Made by a program: the position numbers and the translations under genes | Assembly (NCBI GenBank): GCA_035691185.1 | Contig: DASSJN010000258.1 | Coordinates: 1 to 21,617 of the forward strand | Length of the DNA: 21,617 nt | Source of the DNA: RPQJ01 sp035691185 | Lineage (GTDB): Bacteria; Pseudomonadota; Gammaproteobacteria; Steroidobacterales; Steroidobacteraceae | Direction of reading: 5' to 3' | Shown: positions 1 through 7,888 of the stretch, piece after piece | Position numbering within the stretch: position 1 is the first letter of the stretch | Layout of the letters: the number at the start of each line of letters is the position of its first letter | Notes under the pieces: generated by a model | The model's database searches: none | What the model was told of the DNA's origin: nothing | Seen by the model: only the letters and a program-made list of their open reading frames with translations

Positions 1-21
1 TTATCCAAGGGCAGGGGTGCC

Positions 22-35
22 CCGGCTACAGCCGG
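22..35. repeat. short perfect inverted repeat at window edge
   Basis: CCGGCT, two bases, AGCCGG. It lies downstream of the transglutaminase-like gene, which reads leftward, so it could mark the 3' end of that operon. There is no T-run, so an intrinsic terminator is not shown. Nothing else is recognisable in bases 1-82. Confidence 0.3.
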
Positions 36-82
36 TTGCTGGGATCGCCGGCGAGCGCTGCCGCGGCGCACGTCGCGGTGGG

Positions 83-874
83 CTAGTCCGCCGGGCCGAG
101 CACCACGACGCGCGTGACCCAGGCGCCCAGCGTGTCGACCATCTGTACCAGGAACCCCGGCCCCTCGTCCTCGAGCAGGCCGAGCGGCACGTAGCGCGCC
201 TCCGCGCCTGCCGCGCCGAGCGCGGCATCGGCGATCACCCAGCGATCGCCGTCGCGCAACTCTGTCCAGGCGTGTCCGACCGTCGCATAGCGGGCGGCGG
301 GCCGGACGATGACCATGCCCACGACGACGCGAGCGGGAATTCCGAGCGAGCGGGCCAGGGCAGCGGTCAGCACGGCGTGCTCGGTGCAGTCGCCGCGCAG
401 CGAGTGCGCGGTGACCGATGCCGGCTCCCAGCCCTGGCCGTGTGTCGCATCCATCTGGTGTTCCACGAACGCGACCAGGTCGCGCCGTCGCGCGACGGCG
501 TCGGCGCTCGCCTGGTCCAGGAACCCGTCGCGCAACGCGACGATGGCCGGCTGGTCGTGGTCGATGATGAAACTCGCCGCGAGCCAGCGATCATCTGCCT
601 GATACGTCCGGACGGCCGCGGGCTCGACGGCGACGCGCACGGACGAATCGCCGACCGCCACCGCCGTCGGACCGAGCACGTCGAGCAGCCGTTCCCGATT
701 GACGGCCTCGAATTCCACGCGCAGTGCCTGGTCATCCGGCATCGCGGCGTGCAGCCGATCTTCGGTCGGCACGACGTACAGGGGCGCCGGCTGCGCCCAC
801 GCGCCCGTGGCCGTCGCCTGCGCCAGCCACAGCGCGAGCAGCGACAGCACGCCGCGACTCCGGCCCGTACTCAT
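83..874 (-). CDS. secreted transglutaminase-like (Cys-His-Asp) protein
   Basis: 263 residues. A Sec signal peptide is visible: an Arg-containing n-region, a hydrophobic stretch at about 9-24 and an AWA/Q cleavage site near residue 27. The mature protein is therefore periplasmic or exported. The second half carries the transglutaminase-core pattern: GDCTEHA with Cys163, GHAW with His201, and a downstream Asp216 in WVIADA, spaced as in the papain-like triad. Family members act as proteases, amidases or cross-linking enzymes; the substrate cannot be read here. The N-terminal half (30-120) is not recognised. ATG at 874 is preceded by GGGAG. It starts 17 bases after the stop of the secreted protein upstream and is probably the last gene of the operon headed by the GGDEF-EAL gene. 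It is not visibly a LapG-type (BTLCP) peptidase, although the fold is related. Confidence 0.82.
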   Translation of the reverse strand: MSTGRSRGVLSLLALWLAQATATGAWAQPAPLYVVPTEDRLHAAMPDDQALRVEFEAVNRERLLDVLGPTAVAVGDSSVRVAVEPAAVRTYQADDRWLAASFIIDHDQPAIVALRDGFLDQASADAVARRRDLVAFVEHQMDATHGQGWEPASVTAHSLRGDCTEHAVLTAALARSLGIPARVVVGMVIVRPAARYATVGHAWTELRDGDRWVIADAALGAAGAEARYVPLGLLEDEGPGFLVQMVDTLGAWVTRVVVLGPAD

Positions 875-891
875 GATGCGCTCCCGTGATT

Positions 892-2136
892 TCAAAGCGT
901 CCCGGACACGTACACCCGTTCGAGCAGCAGCGATGCCGGGCCGACGGCCATCGTCATGCGCAGCGGAGTGCCGGTCGCTGCGTCGAGCACTTCCTCCACC
1001 TTGAGCGGGCCGGACACTTCCGTCGCCGTGAAGCGCCCCGTGGCGTCCCTGCCGGTCACGGTGAACGTCGTGGTCAGGAGCCGGGTCGGGTCGGCTGACG
1101 TCCACGACTGGTCGGTCAGTTTCTTGCCGACGGGACTCGAGTCCGCCAGCAGGTCGCGCCGCAGCCGCGCCTGGGTCAGCACCGACGCAGGCGTCTCCTC
1201 GCCGAGGTCCGCCTCGAGCGGCTTGCCCATGAACGTGCCGCTGACGCGCCACTTCTCCGAGTCGGCCGCCGGTCGCAGCTCGAGTTGCGTCTGCGTCTCG
1301 TCGTTGCTCGACGAGACGTGCATCGCGTTGAGCATGCGGCCGTCCGGTTTCATCCACTGGACGTGGACCGTGTCCTGCGCGGTCACGGCGCCCTCGGCCG
1401 CCGGCACGAACATCGAGTTGGCGAGCAGGCTGCGCACGTCGCCGTCGGCGTCGGTCTCGAGCTTCCATGTGGCGACGCCCACCGGCTGGTCGCCGAGCCT
1501 GAGTGTCTGCACCTCGAGAAAGTCCGGCGCGGCGGGGGCATCGGCGTAACGGAGCGATCCGACGAGCGTCTGCACGACGGAGGCGAACGTGCGGGCGTAG
1601 CCGAGGTCGACGTGCGAGCAGTAGACGCCGTACGAATGCATGTCCACCGCCACCTGCTTCAGCCCTCCCAGCATCGGTCCCTTGCTGGTCTGCGTGCGAT
1701 AGACCCAGTCGACGGCGATGTAAGCATTCGCGCCCATGACGCCCGCATCCACGCGCTCGACGGTCTTCGCGTCGACGGCGCCCTGGAGTTCGGCGAGTCG
1801 TTCGAACGTCAGGTTGGCGGTGCTGCGCAGCATGCGTGCGAGGTCGAAGCCTTCGACGAGCACTTCACAGGAAACCGGCGTATCCGTGCCGATGTCGACT
1901 TCCACGTAATAGACCTGGTCCTCGAGCACGACCTTGTTGCGCAACTTCCCCGGCACCTGTCCGGTCAGCACACCGTCCTTGCTCTTGAACGACCTGGCGT
2001 CGACGAGCTTGCCTTCGCGGGCACGCGCCTCGGCGAGCCATGCGGGCTCTTCCGCCGCAGCGCCGAGCACCGGCAGCAGCAAGCCCAGCATCGCGGCGCC
2101 CATCGTCGTGCGGCGTGTGTCGATCGTGCGAATCAT
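892..2136 (-). CDS. secreted protein of unknown family
   Basis: 414 residues beginning with a Sec signal peptide (hydrophobic stretch about 12-27, cleavage likely after the AAA near residue 28). No transmembrane segment follows, so the product is probably periplasmic. I do not recognise a domain. The mature part alternates polar and hydrophobic residues in a beta-rich style, has few cysteines, and its central part is rich in Thr, Val and acidic residues. ATG at 2136 has a good AGGAG about 8 bases upstream. The gene lies between the GGDEF-EAL gene (53-base gap) and the transglutaminase-like gene (17-base gap), all on one strand. This suggests a shared transcript and possibly a partner or substrate of the transglutaminase-like protein; that role is inferred only. 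A much longer upstream extension of this frame is out of frame with the GGDEF-EAL gene and is not coding. Confidence 0.75.
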   Translation of the reverse strand: MIRTIDTRRTTMGAAMLGLLLPVLGAAAEEPAWLAEARAREGKLVDARSFKSKDGVLTGQVPGKLRNKVVLEDQVYYVEVDIGTDTPVSCEVLVEGFDLARMLRSTANLTFERLAELQGAVDAKTVERVDAGVMGANAYIAVDWVYRTQTSKGPMLGGLKQVAVDMHSYGVYCSHVDLGYARTFASVVQTLVGSLRYADAPAAPDFLEVQTLRLGDQPVGVATWKLETDADGDVRSLLANSMFVPAAEGAVTAQDTVHVQWMKPDGRMLNAMHVSSSNDETQTQLELRPAADSEKWRVSGTFMGKPLEADLGEETPASVLTQARLRRDLLADSSPVGKKLTDQSWTSADPTRLLTTTFTVTGRDATGRFTATEVSGPLKVEEVLDAATGTPLRMTMAVGPASLLLERVYVSGTL

Positions 2137-2189
2137 CGTGTGAATCTCCTGCAGCAGGATGTTTGTTGTTGCAAATTCGTCGGTCGCGC

Positions 2190-4781
2190 TCAGCTGCGTC
2201 GGCCGCCGCGTCGCAGCATCCGCACCGAGCTGGTCAGGTCGTCGAGGATCGTCGTCGCGCGCTGCTGCTCGGCCATGCCGAGCAGCGACTCGAGCTTGCC
2301 GCGCGTGTCGCGCACCAGCCCGATCACGGCGGACTCCTCCGCCGGCCGCGCCACGAGGAAGCCCTGGACGGACACCTCGCCGCAGGCCGCCAGGAAATCG
2401 AGCTGCGACGGTCGCTCGACGCCCTCGACCGTCACCTGCAGGCCGAGGTTGCGACACAGGCCGATGATCGAGTGGACGATGGCCGCGGAACGCGGATTCT
2501 TGTCGACGCCGGCGATCACGCTGCGATCGAGCTTGACGCGGCTGAGCGGCAGCTGTTCGATCGACGTCAGCGAGGAATATCCGGTACCGAAGTCGTCGAG
2601 CGCCGTGTCGACGCCGAGCAGGCGCAGACTCTGCAGCGCATCGACCGTCACGGCGCCCGTCTGGAGCATGGTCTCGGTCAGCTCCAGTTCGATGGCTCCC
2701 GGCGGCAGACCGCGGCGCACGAGCAGGCGTTCGAGCTCGAACAGGAAGTTGCCGGCGACGAACTGCTGCGCGGAGACGTTGATGGCGACGCGCGCATCGG
2801 GCCAGCCTTCGCGACGCCATCGTGCACAGGCCTCGGCCGCGGTCTCGAGGATCCACTCGTTGAGCTCGAGCATGAGGCCCGACTGCTCGGCGATGGCGAT
2901 GAATTCGCCTGCCGGCACGATTACGTCGTCGTCGCGACGCCAGCGCAGCAGCGCCTCGACGCCGGTCGTGCGCTGACGGCCCAGGCAGACGACCGGCTGG
3001 TAGTGGAGGATGAACTCGCCGCCGTCGATCGCCTTGCGGAGCGCCTGCTCGACGCGGAAGCGGTTCGAGGCCTGCAGCAGCATCGACGGGTCGTGCACGC
3101 AGAGCCGGTTGCGGCCGAGTTCCTTGGCGCGGAACAGCGCGACGTCGGCCGCGCGCAGCAATGTCTCGGCGTCCCGCCCGTGCTCGGGGTACAGCGCCAC
3201 GCCACAGCTCGCGCCGACCGACACCTCGCGGCGGTCGATCTGCAGCGGCCGCTGGAATCCGGCTACGAGGTGTTCGGCCCGCCGCAGGACCTCGTCGAAG
3301 TCGCCCGAGTACGGGAACACGAGCGTGAACTCGTCGCCTCCGAGCCGCGCGATCGATCCGTGCTCGCCGGCGAGCTCGCGCAGCCGTCCGCCGATGCTGG
3401 ACAGAACGCGGTCGCCGAACTCGTGTCCGAGGGTGTCGTTGATCGTCTTGAAGTTGTCGAGGTCCAGGAACAGCACCGCGAGGTGTGGGCGCGGGCCGTT
3501 CGCCGTCACGGCGCCGGTCAGCATTTCGTCGAGGCGTCGGAACAGCTGGCGACGGTTCGGCAGGTTCGTGAGCGGGTCGTGCTCGGCCAGGTGACGCAGC
3601 TGCTGCGTGCGTTGTTCCACGCGTTGCTCGAGGTGGGTCTGGTACGACTTCACGGCGCGTTCGGCGTCGGCGAGCTCCGCCGCCATGTGATTGAACGCCT
3701 GCGCGAGTTCCTCGATCTCGCGCGCGCCGCCGGGGTGCACGCGGGTCGTCAGGTCGCCGGCCGCCAGCTTGCGGGTTCCCGCGGTGAGGCGTCGGACGGG
3801 ATGCGTGATCGTCCACGCCGTCACGAGCAAGGCGAGCAGGGCGAACAGCACGGCCTTGAACGTCGCGCTGCGAATCGACTGCTGTGCGCGTTCGACCGCA
3901 TCCTGCGCGCCGGCCGCGGCCGCGCTGAAGGCGCGCCAGGCAGGAGCCTCGACCTGTTCCCGGATGCCCGCCGCCAGCCGGTCGCCCTGCGCCGCGAAAC
4001 CCGCCTGACGCCTTTCGACGGCCGAGTTGAGCTGCAACGCCTCGCGTCGCCAGCGGACGGCCGTGTTCAGGTCGTCGAGCTGCATCGCGAGCCAATGCCG
4101 ACCGGGCGAGACCGTGAACTCGGCGTGGTGCAGCTGGAACGTGCGGCGCAACACGGTTTCGCCGCCGGTGGGACCGTCCGCGATCCTGCCGCCGCGCGTG
4201 AGTTCGCTCGCGACGTCGTGCCGCGCGGCTTCGAGCGCGCGCGCGAGTTCGGCGAGCGACGGCCGTGCCATCACGCTGTTGCCGACGACGACGCCCGCGC
4301 CGCCCGCGCTGTCGATGCGCCGGTCGAGCGCCGCAAACGCCTGCTCGAGCGCCGCGATCGCGTGTCGCCGCTGGTCCTGCATCGCGAGCAGCCGGAAGCC
4401 CTCCGCCTGGTGCTCCGCGATCTGCGCCAGGAGGTCATTCACCGCGGGCGCGTCGTCGCCATTGCCGTGACCGATGTCGACCGATTGTGTCGTCGCCGCG
4501 GACAGTCGTTCGGCGGAGGCCGTCGCCGCCGCACGGTTGGCCGGCGTGTCGGCGCGAAGGTAGGCGAGCACCGCACGGTCGAAGGCGGCGAGGCCGTCGC
4601 CGAGGTCGCGCACGGTCCGCGACAGCGGTTCGAACTCGTGCTGCATTTTCGCCAGGTCGGTGGTCGCCTGGTGGGTGCTGCGCAGCGCGATTCCCGTCGC
4701 GACCGCGAAGGCGCCGATGACGAACGCGAAACCGAGCACGAGCCAGGCGGCGATCGGCAACCCGATCGGCCGCGCCCGCAT
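2190..4781 (-). CDS. transmembrane HAMP-GGDEF-EAL cyclic-di-GMP signalling protein
   Basis: 863 residues from the ATG at 4781; a GTG at 4814 would add 11. Layout, numbered from the GTG: transmembrane helix about 21-43, a large periplasmic helical sensor region about 45-318, second transmembrane helix 319-336, HAMP 337-390, GGDEF domain about 408-570, EAL domain about 580-835. The diguanylate cyclase signature GGDEF is intact at 492-496, but the RxxD inhibitory site before it is not present. The EAL domain keeps EAL (620-622), the Asn of INVSAQQF, the Glu of ELTET, DDFGTGYSSL, KLDRS, VEGVE and QGF, so phosphodiesterase activity is plausible. Both halves look catalytically competent, unlike LapD, whose domains are degenerate. 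It leads an apparent operon with two secreted proteins, so it may pass a periplasmic signal inward or c-di-GMP state outward. Confidence 0.93.
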   Translation of the reverse strand: MRARPIGLPIAAWLVLGFAFVIGAFAVATGIALRSTHQATTDLAKMQHEFEPLSRTVRDLGDGLAAFDRAVLAYLRADTPANRAAATASAERLSAATTQSVDIGHGNGDDAPAVNDLLAQIAEHQAEGFRLLAMQDQRRHAIAALEQAFAALDRRIDSAGGAGVVVGNSVMARPSLAELARALEAARHDVASELTRGGRIADGPTGGETVLRRTFQLHHAEFTVSPGRHWLAMQLDDLNTAVRWRREALQLNSAVERRQAGFAAQGDRLAAGIREQVEAPAWRAFSAAAAGAQDAVERAQQSIRSATFKAVLFALLALLVTAWTITHPVRRLTAGTRKLAAGDLTTRVHPGGAREIEELAQAFNHMAAELADAERAVKSYQTHLEQRVEQRTQQLRHLAEHDPLTNLPNRRQLFRRLDEMLTGAVTANGPRPHLAVLFLDLDNFKTINDTLGHEFGDRVLSSIGGRLRELAGEHGSIARLGGDEFTLVFPYSGDFDEVLRRAEHLVAGFQRPLQIDRREVSVGASCGVALYPEHGRDAETLLRAADVALFRAKELGRNRLCVHDPSMLLQASNRFRVEQALRKAIDGGEFILHYQPVVCLGRQRTTGVEALLRWRRDDDVIVPAGEFIAIAEQSGLMLELNEWILETAAEACARWRREGWPDARVAINVSAQQFVAGNFLFELERLLVRRGLPPGAIELELTETMLQTGAVTVDALQSLRLLGVDTALDDFGTGYSSLTSIEQLPLSRVKLDRSVIAGVDKNPRSAAIVHSIIGLCRNLGLQVTVEGVERPSQLDFLAACGEVSVQGFLVARPAEESAVIGLVRDTRGKLESLLGMAEQQRATTILDDLTSSVRMLRRGGRRS

Positions 4782-4885
4782 GGGCGCGCGCCCCGACACA
4801 TCTGGCGACAACACGACGACTCGACCCTGGTCACCCCCGAGGTGTCCGATACTGCCGACATCGTTCGTCGGCCAGCGAGCGTTTC

Positions 4886-4902
4886 GGTTCGATTACCGAA
4901 CC
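4886..4902. promoter_or_regulatory. operator-like dyad upstream of the GGDEF-EAL gene
   Basis: A perfect inverted repeat, GGTTCG, five bases, CGAACC, lies about 105 bases before the proposed start of the GGDEF-EAL gene. On the minus strand GGTAAT, a possible -10 element, falls inside it. A perfect TTGACA occurs further upstream at 4947-4952 (minus strand), but no good -10 sits 16-18 bases from it. A repressor site is possible; no regulator is identifiable here. Confidence 0.3.
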
Positions 4903-4990
4903 CAGTTCACGAAAGCGCGGCGGGTAGTGCCTGCGCCACGTGACTATGTCAAACGAGGTCGGACCGCGGCTCGACACGCCGGGAACGGAG

Positions 4991-5905
4991 TCAGTGGCTC
5001 GTCGTGCGACGCCGGACGCGTCGCACGAGGCCGACCACCGCGACGACGACGAGCCCCGCGACGAGGCCCACCAGCGCGTTGAGCAGCATCGCGCCGAGCG
5101 CGTGACCGACTGCGGGCAAACCGTGCAGCGCGTCCTCGATCGCGTGATGGACCGGAGGTATGCCGTGCGCGAGGATGCCGCCGCCGACGAGGAACATGGC
5201 GGCGGTACCCGCGATCGACAGCGATTTCATGAGCCACGGCGTCGCGACGAGAATGCCGCGGCCGAGGACCTGCAGCGCGCGCGACCCGGTGCGTGACAGC
5301 GCCAGCGCTCCGTCGTCGAGTTTCACGATCGCGGCGACGAGGCCGTAGACGCCCGCGGTCATCAGCAGCGCGATGCCGACCAGCACGCCGATGCGCAGGC
5401 CGAGCGTCGCGGTCGCCACGGTGCCGAGCGTGATGACGATGATCTCGGCCGACAGGATGAAATCGGTCCGGATCGCGCCCTTGATACGGTCCTTCTCGAG
5501 CGCGACCAGGTCGACGGACGGGTCGACGAGGGCCTCGGCGAGTTCCCGTCGATGCGCCTCGTCTTCGGCCTTGTGCAGCAGTCGGTGGACGATCTTCTCG
5601 GCGCCCTCGAAACACAGGTACAGGCCACCGGCCATCAGCAGCGGCACGATCGCCCACGGTGCGATCGCACTGATCAGCAGTGCGGCCGGCACGAGGATCG
5701 CCTTGTTCACGAGCGAACCCTTCGCGACGGCCCAGACGACCGGCAGCTCGCGGTCGGCGCGGATGCCCGTGACTTGCTGCGCGTTGAGCGCCAGGTCGTC
5801 GCCGAGCACGCCCGCCGTCTTGCGCGTCGCGACCTTGGTCAGGGTCGCAACGTCGTCGAGGATCGTGCTGATGTCGTCGAGCAGGGCGAGCAGGCTGCTG
5901 GCCAT
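4991..5905 (-). CDS. DUF808 (YedI-type) inner-membrane protein
   Basis: 304 residues, matching the usual length of the DUF808/YedI family. The N-terminus has the family's conserved opening (MASSLLALLDDI, then TKVATRKTAGVLGDDLALNA). Hydrophobic segments follow at about 68-98, 148-193, 226-247 and 268-294, giving roughly five to six membrane spans, with a charged loop at 110-147 and a basic C-terminal tail ending RRVRRRTTSH. The family has no established biochemical role. ATG at 5905 fits the conserved start. The gene follows the DUF4382 lipoprotein gene by about 59 bases on the same strand, with a strong hairpin between them, so co-transcription is uncertain. A gap of about 200 bases separates it from the GGDEF-EAL gene. 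Confidence 0.9.
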   Translation of the reverse strand: MASSLLALLDDISTILDDVATLTKVATRKTAGVLGDDLALNAQQVTGIRADRELPVVWAVAKGSLVNKAILVPAALLISAIAPWAIVPLLMAGGLYLCFEGAEKIVHRLLHKAEDEAHRRELAEALVDPSVDLVALEKDRIKGAIRTDFILSAEIIVITLGTVATATLGLRIGVLVGIALLMTAGVYGLVAAIVKLDDGALALSRTGSRALQVLGRGILVATPWLMKSLSIAGTAAMFLVGGGILAHGIPPVHHAIEDALHGLPAVGHALGAMLLNALVGLVAGLVVVAVVGLVRRVRRRTTSH

Positions 5906-5947
5906 GGCGGGTACGTACCGGCTGAAGAGAAGGGCTAGTGTGCCATC

Positions 5948-5964
5948 GCGGCGCCGCGCGCCGC
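5948..5964 (-). terminator. GC-rich hairpin directly after the DUF4382 gene
   Basis: GCGGCGC, three bases, GCGCCGC: a perfect 7-bp stem touching the stop codon of the lipoprotein gene. No T-run follows on the minus strand. It may be a transcript-stabilising or weak terminator stem rather than a classical intrinsic terminator. Confidence 0.35.
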
Positions 5965-6855
5965 TCAGTCGAGGTCGAGTTCGAGCGACTCGTCCGATCG
6001 GAGGCTGAGGTTGCGGACCTTGCGGAACGAAAGACCGTCGTCCACGCCGAGTTCCTCTTCGTCGCCCTCGCAGGTCAGCGCCAGCGTGTAGTCGCCCGGC
6101 GCCAGGTGACGAAGCGCATAGCCGAAGTCACCCGTGCTCGAGTCGTGCCGGACACGCGTCGTCGCATGGGGCTCGGCCCCGGCGCCGTCGAGGTCGTCGG
6201 GTTCGACGTCCCTGCCCTGGAACAGGTACACCGCGCCGCCGCGCTCGAGCGATTCTCCGTCCGGGCAATCAAAGGTCACGAGGCCCGTGATCCGCCCGGC
6301 CTTGTCGGTCTTCACCGCGCGCAGGACCGGCGTGAGCGTGTACTCGTCTTCGCTGTCGTCGAACGAGAGGGACTGGCGCAGGTCGAGCACCAGCGTGAGC
6401 GCGTGTGAATTGCTCTCGTCGTCGGTCACCGTGAACCCGACGTCGGCATACGCGCCCTCGTCGAGGACCACGGGGAATTCACCGCCCCCGGCGTCGACGA
6501 CGGTCCCGTCGACGTCGTCCTCGTCCTCGAATATCAGGCGCACGCCGGTGTAGTTGCCGTCGGCGAGCGACTCGTCCGTGAACAGGCGCAGCGGATCGCC
6601 GTCCGCAAACGTGAGCAGGTCCACGGGCTCGGGATCGTTGAATTCGAGCGTCGTCGTGCCGCCCCCGGATTGCCGGAACCTGACGCCGCGCAGACTGACG
6701 CGGACCTCCACGATGTCGGGGTCGGCGGGCGCATCGGTCGCGAGGTCGCCGGTAAAGGTGCCGCCCTCGCATCCCGCCAGCCCCAGGCCGAGCACGGCGA
6801 AGACCGCGGGGGCCGCGACGGGCCCGAAACGATGCAGTCTCATGTGCGGCGACAC
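5965..6855 (-). CDS. DUF4382-type lipoprotein
   Basis: 296 residues from a GTG at 6855, chosen because AAGGAG lies five bases upstream of it; the ATG four codons later has poor spacing. The N-terminus is a lipoprotein signal with lipobox LAGC (Cys29 from the GTG). Glu follows the Cys rather than Asp, which favours the outer membrane. The first ~150 mature residues read like a DUF4382 domain: repeated beta strands such as DIVEVRVSLRGVRF, PVDLLTF and YTGVRLIFEDED. The C-terminal part resembles a carboxypeptidase-regulatory/Ig-like beta domain (GRITGLVTFDCP, LAPGDYTLALTC). The mature protein is very acidic (runs such as EDEDD, GDEEEL), typical of Ca2+-binding or surface beta proteins. Function unknown; a cell-surface structural or binding role is inferred. 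Confidence 0.82.
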   Translation of the reverse strand: MSPHMRLHRFGPVAAPAVFAVLGLGLAGCEGGTFTGDLATDAPADPDIVEVRVSLRGVRFRQSGGGTTTLEFNDPEPVDLLTFADGDPLRLFTDESLADGNYTGVRLIFEDEDDVDGTVVDAGGGEFPVVLDEGAYADVGFTVTDDESNSHALTLVLDLRQSLSFDDSEDEYTLTPVLRAVKTDKAGRITGLVTFDCPDGESLERGGAVYLFQGRDVEPDDLDGAGAEPHATTRVRHDSSTGDFGYALRHLAPGDYTLALTCEGDEEELGVDDGLSFRKVRNLSLRSDESLELDLD

Positions 6856-6974
6856 GAACGCTCCTTGACCGGATTCCAGCGGCCATCGTAACCACCCGGC
6901 GTGCCGTGGGCCAGACGTCGAAGACCGACACGGAGCCACCCAGGACCACGACGCGCGGCTCCGGGCGGGTTTGC

Positions 6975-7002
6975 TAACATCGACCGGCGCGACTGATCGC
7001 GC
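6975..7002 (+). promoter_or_regulatory. candidate -10 box and leader hairpin of the isomerase-like gene
   Basis: TAACAT at 6975-6980 resembles a sigma-70 -10 element. It is followed by a perfect stem GCGCGA, CTGA loop, TCGCGC (6987-7002), then the Shine-Dalgarno GGAGGAG before the ATG at 7024. No convincing -35 is visible. Confidence 0.3.
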
Positions 7003-7023
7003 GTCCACGACGGAGGAGCCCGC

Positions 7024-7323
7024 ATGAAGTTCCTGGTGCTGTGGAGATTCGAGCTGGCCGGATTGCGGTCCGACGTGATCCCGGCGATCGCGCGCATGCC
7101 GCAGTACGCCGAGCGGCTCCTCAAGGACAGGAAACTCGTCGCGCGCTATCACATCGTCGGGCGGCACGGCGGCGCGTGGATCTACGACGTGACGTCCAAC
7201 GAGGAACTCGAGCGCCTGCTCGCGCTCGCACCGGTGTACAACTTCGCGCACTACGAGGTGCTGCCGCTCGCCGAGATGGAGGACCCGTCGTTCGTGTTGA
7301 AGCCGCCGGGCGCCGGCGACTAG
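7024..7323 (+). CDS. muconolactone delta-isomerase-like small protein
   Basis: 99 residues, the usual size of the family. The sequence follows the muconolactone isomerase (MIase) ferredoxin-like pattern: an opening beta strand MKFLVLWRF, a helical segment with a basic stretch, then VGRHGGAWIYDVTSNEELERLL and the final strand FAHYEVLPLAEM. The conserved VGR, the S-N-E-E-L helix and the closing PLAEM match the family. No other beta-ketoadipate pathway gene is nearby, so true muconolactone isomerisation is unlikely to be its job; many such stand-alone proteins have unknown substrates. A GGAGGAG ribosome site 6-7 bases before the ATG decides the start. It converges on the next small gene with a 13-base gap. 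Confidence 0.8.
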   Translation: MKFLVLWRFELAGLRSDVIPAIARMPQYAERLLKDRKLVARYHIVGRHGGAWIYDVTSNEELERLLALAPVYNFAHYEVLPLAEMEDPSFVLKPPGAGD

Positions 7324-7336
7324 CGCGTCCGGCAAG

Positions 7337-7708
7337 CTATCGCAGCAACTCGGGCTTCGCGGCCAGATCGCTGCGCACGACGTGCAGCGCATAGCGCGTG
7401 TCGTCGAGCGTGAAGCGCAGCATCTGTCGCGGCGGGTGGCTGGTCTTGAACAGCAGCCGCGAAAGCTCGACGTCGCGCGCGTCGAAGGTGGCCTGCAGCC
7501 AGTCTGTCTCGAGCCTGTCGGGACGCTCGGACAAGCCGGCCAGGATCTGCTGGATGGTCGCGTAATGCGACGGGTTCTCCTCGCGTAACCGCTCGAGCGA
7601 CGCGGCATCGCGCAGGTCGACGGTCTCGCGGGACTGGCCGGAGTCGGCGGCGGACGCGATGCCCAGGGACGCAACCAGCGCCAGCAACGTGACGATCGAT
7701 CTGCGCAT
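7337..7708 (-). CDS. small secreted protein of unknown function
   Basis: 123 residues with a clear Sec signal peptide: MRRS n-region, hydrophobic core to about residue 17 and an ASA cleavage site near residue 20. The mature ~100 residues are charged and mostly helical in look, with the phrase ERLREENPSHYATIQQILAG and a basic C-terminal half; no cysteines. I do not recognise the family. The start at 7708 is supported by GGAGGG about 7 bases upstream. It is likely periplasmic and monocistronic, converging with the isomerase-like gene and diverging from the glycosyltransferase-like gene. Confidence 0.72.
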   Translation of the reverse strand: MRRSIVTLLALVASLGIASAADSGQSRETVDLRDAASLERLREENPSHYATIQQILAGLSERPDRLETDWLQATFDARDVELSRLLFKTSHPPRQMLRFTLDDTRYALHVVRSDLAAKPELLR

Positions 7709-7735
7709 GCGGATGCCCTCCGTCGTCGGTGGATC

Positions 7736-7741
7736 ATTAGA
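7736..7741 (-). promoter_or_regulatory. candidate -10 box of the small secreted protein
   Basis: On the minus strand TCTAAT matches the -10 consensus at five of six positions. It would place a transcript start about 20 bases before the GGAGGG ribosome site. The -35 position is poor. Confidence 0.35.
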
Positions 7742-7888
7742 CCATCGCGATGGCCGCAGGTTTCCCCGGGCATGGCCCGCACGGGGCCGGGCCTTTGCGC
7801 CAGGCACGCCGATTGACTATCGTCGTGATTCAGCGCCCGTGCTCGCGTCGAACGCAGGCCGCCGATACACCAGGACGTGACACGAACC

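Noticed and set aside
2137..4095. Long upstream extension of the secreted-protein frame
   Set aside because: It runs out of frame through the GGDEF-EAL gene; the ribosome site and signal peptide place the true start at 2136.
2040..4943. Very long plus-strand open frame opposite the GGDEF-EAL gene
   Set aside because: It is antisense to a gene with clear domains, is rich in Arg, Glu and Gln as GC-rich antisense frames are, and shows no family motif.
7774..7793. GGCCCG/CGGGCC stem followed by TTT before the glycosyltransferase-like gene
   Set aside because: It sits between divergent genes, where no transcript needs ending, and the T-run is only three bases.
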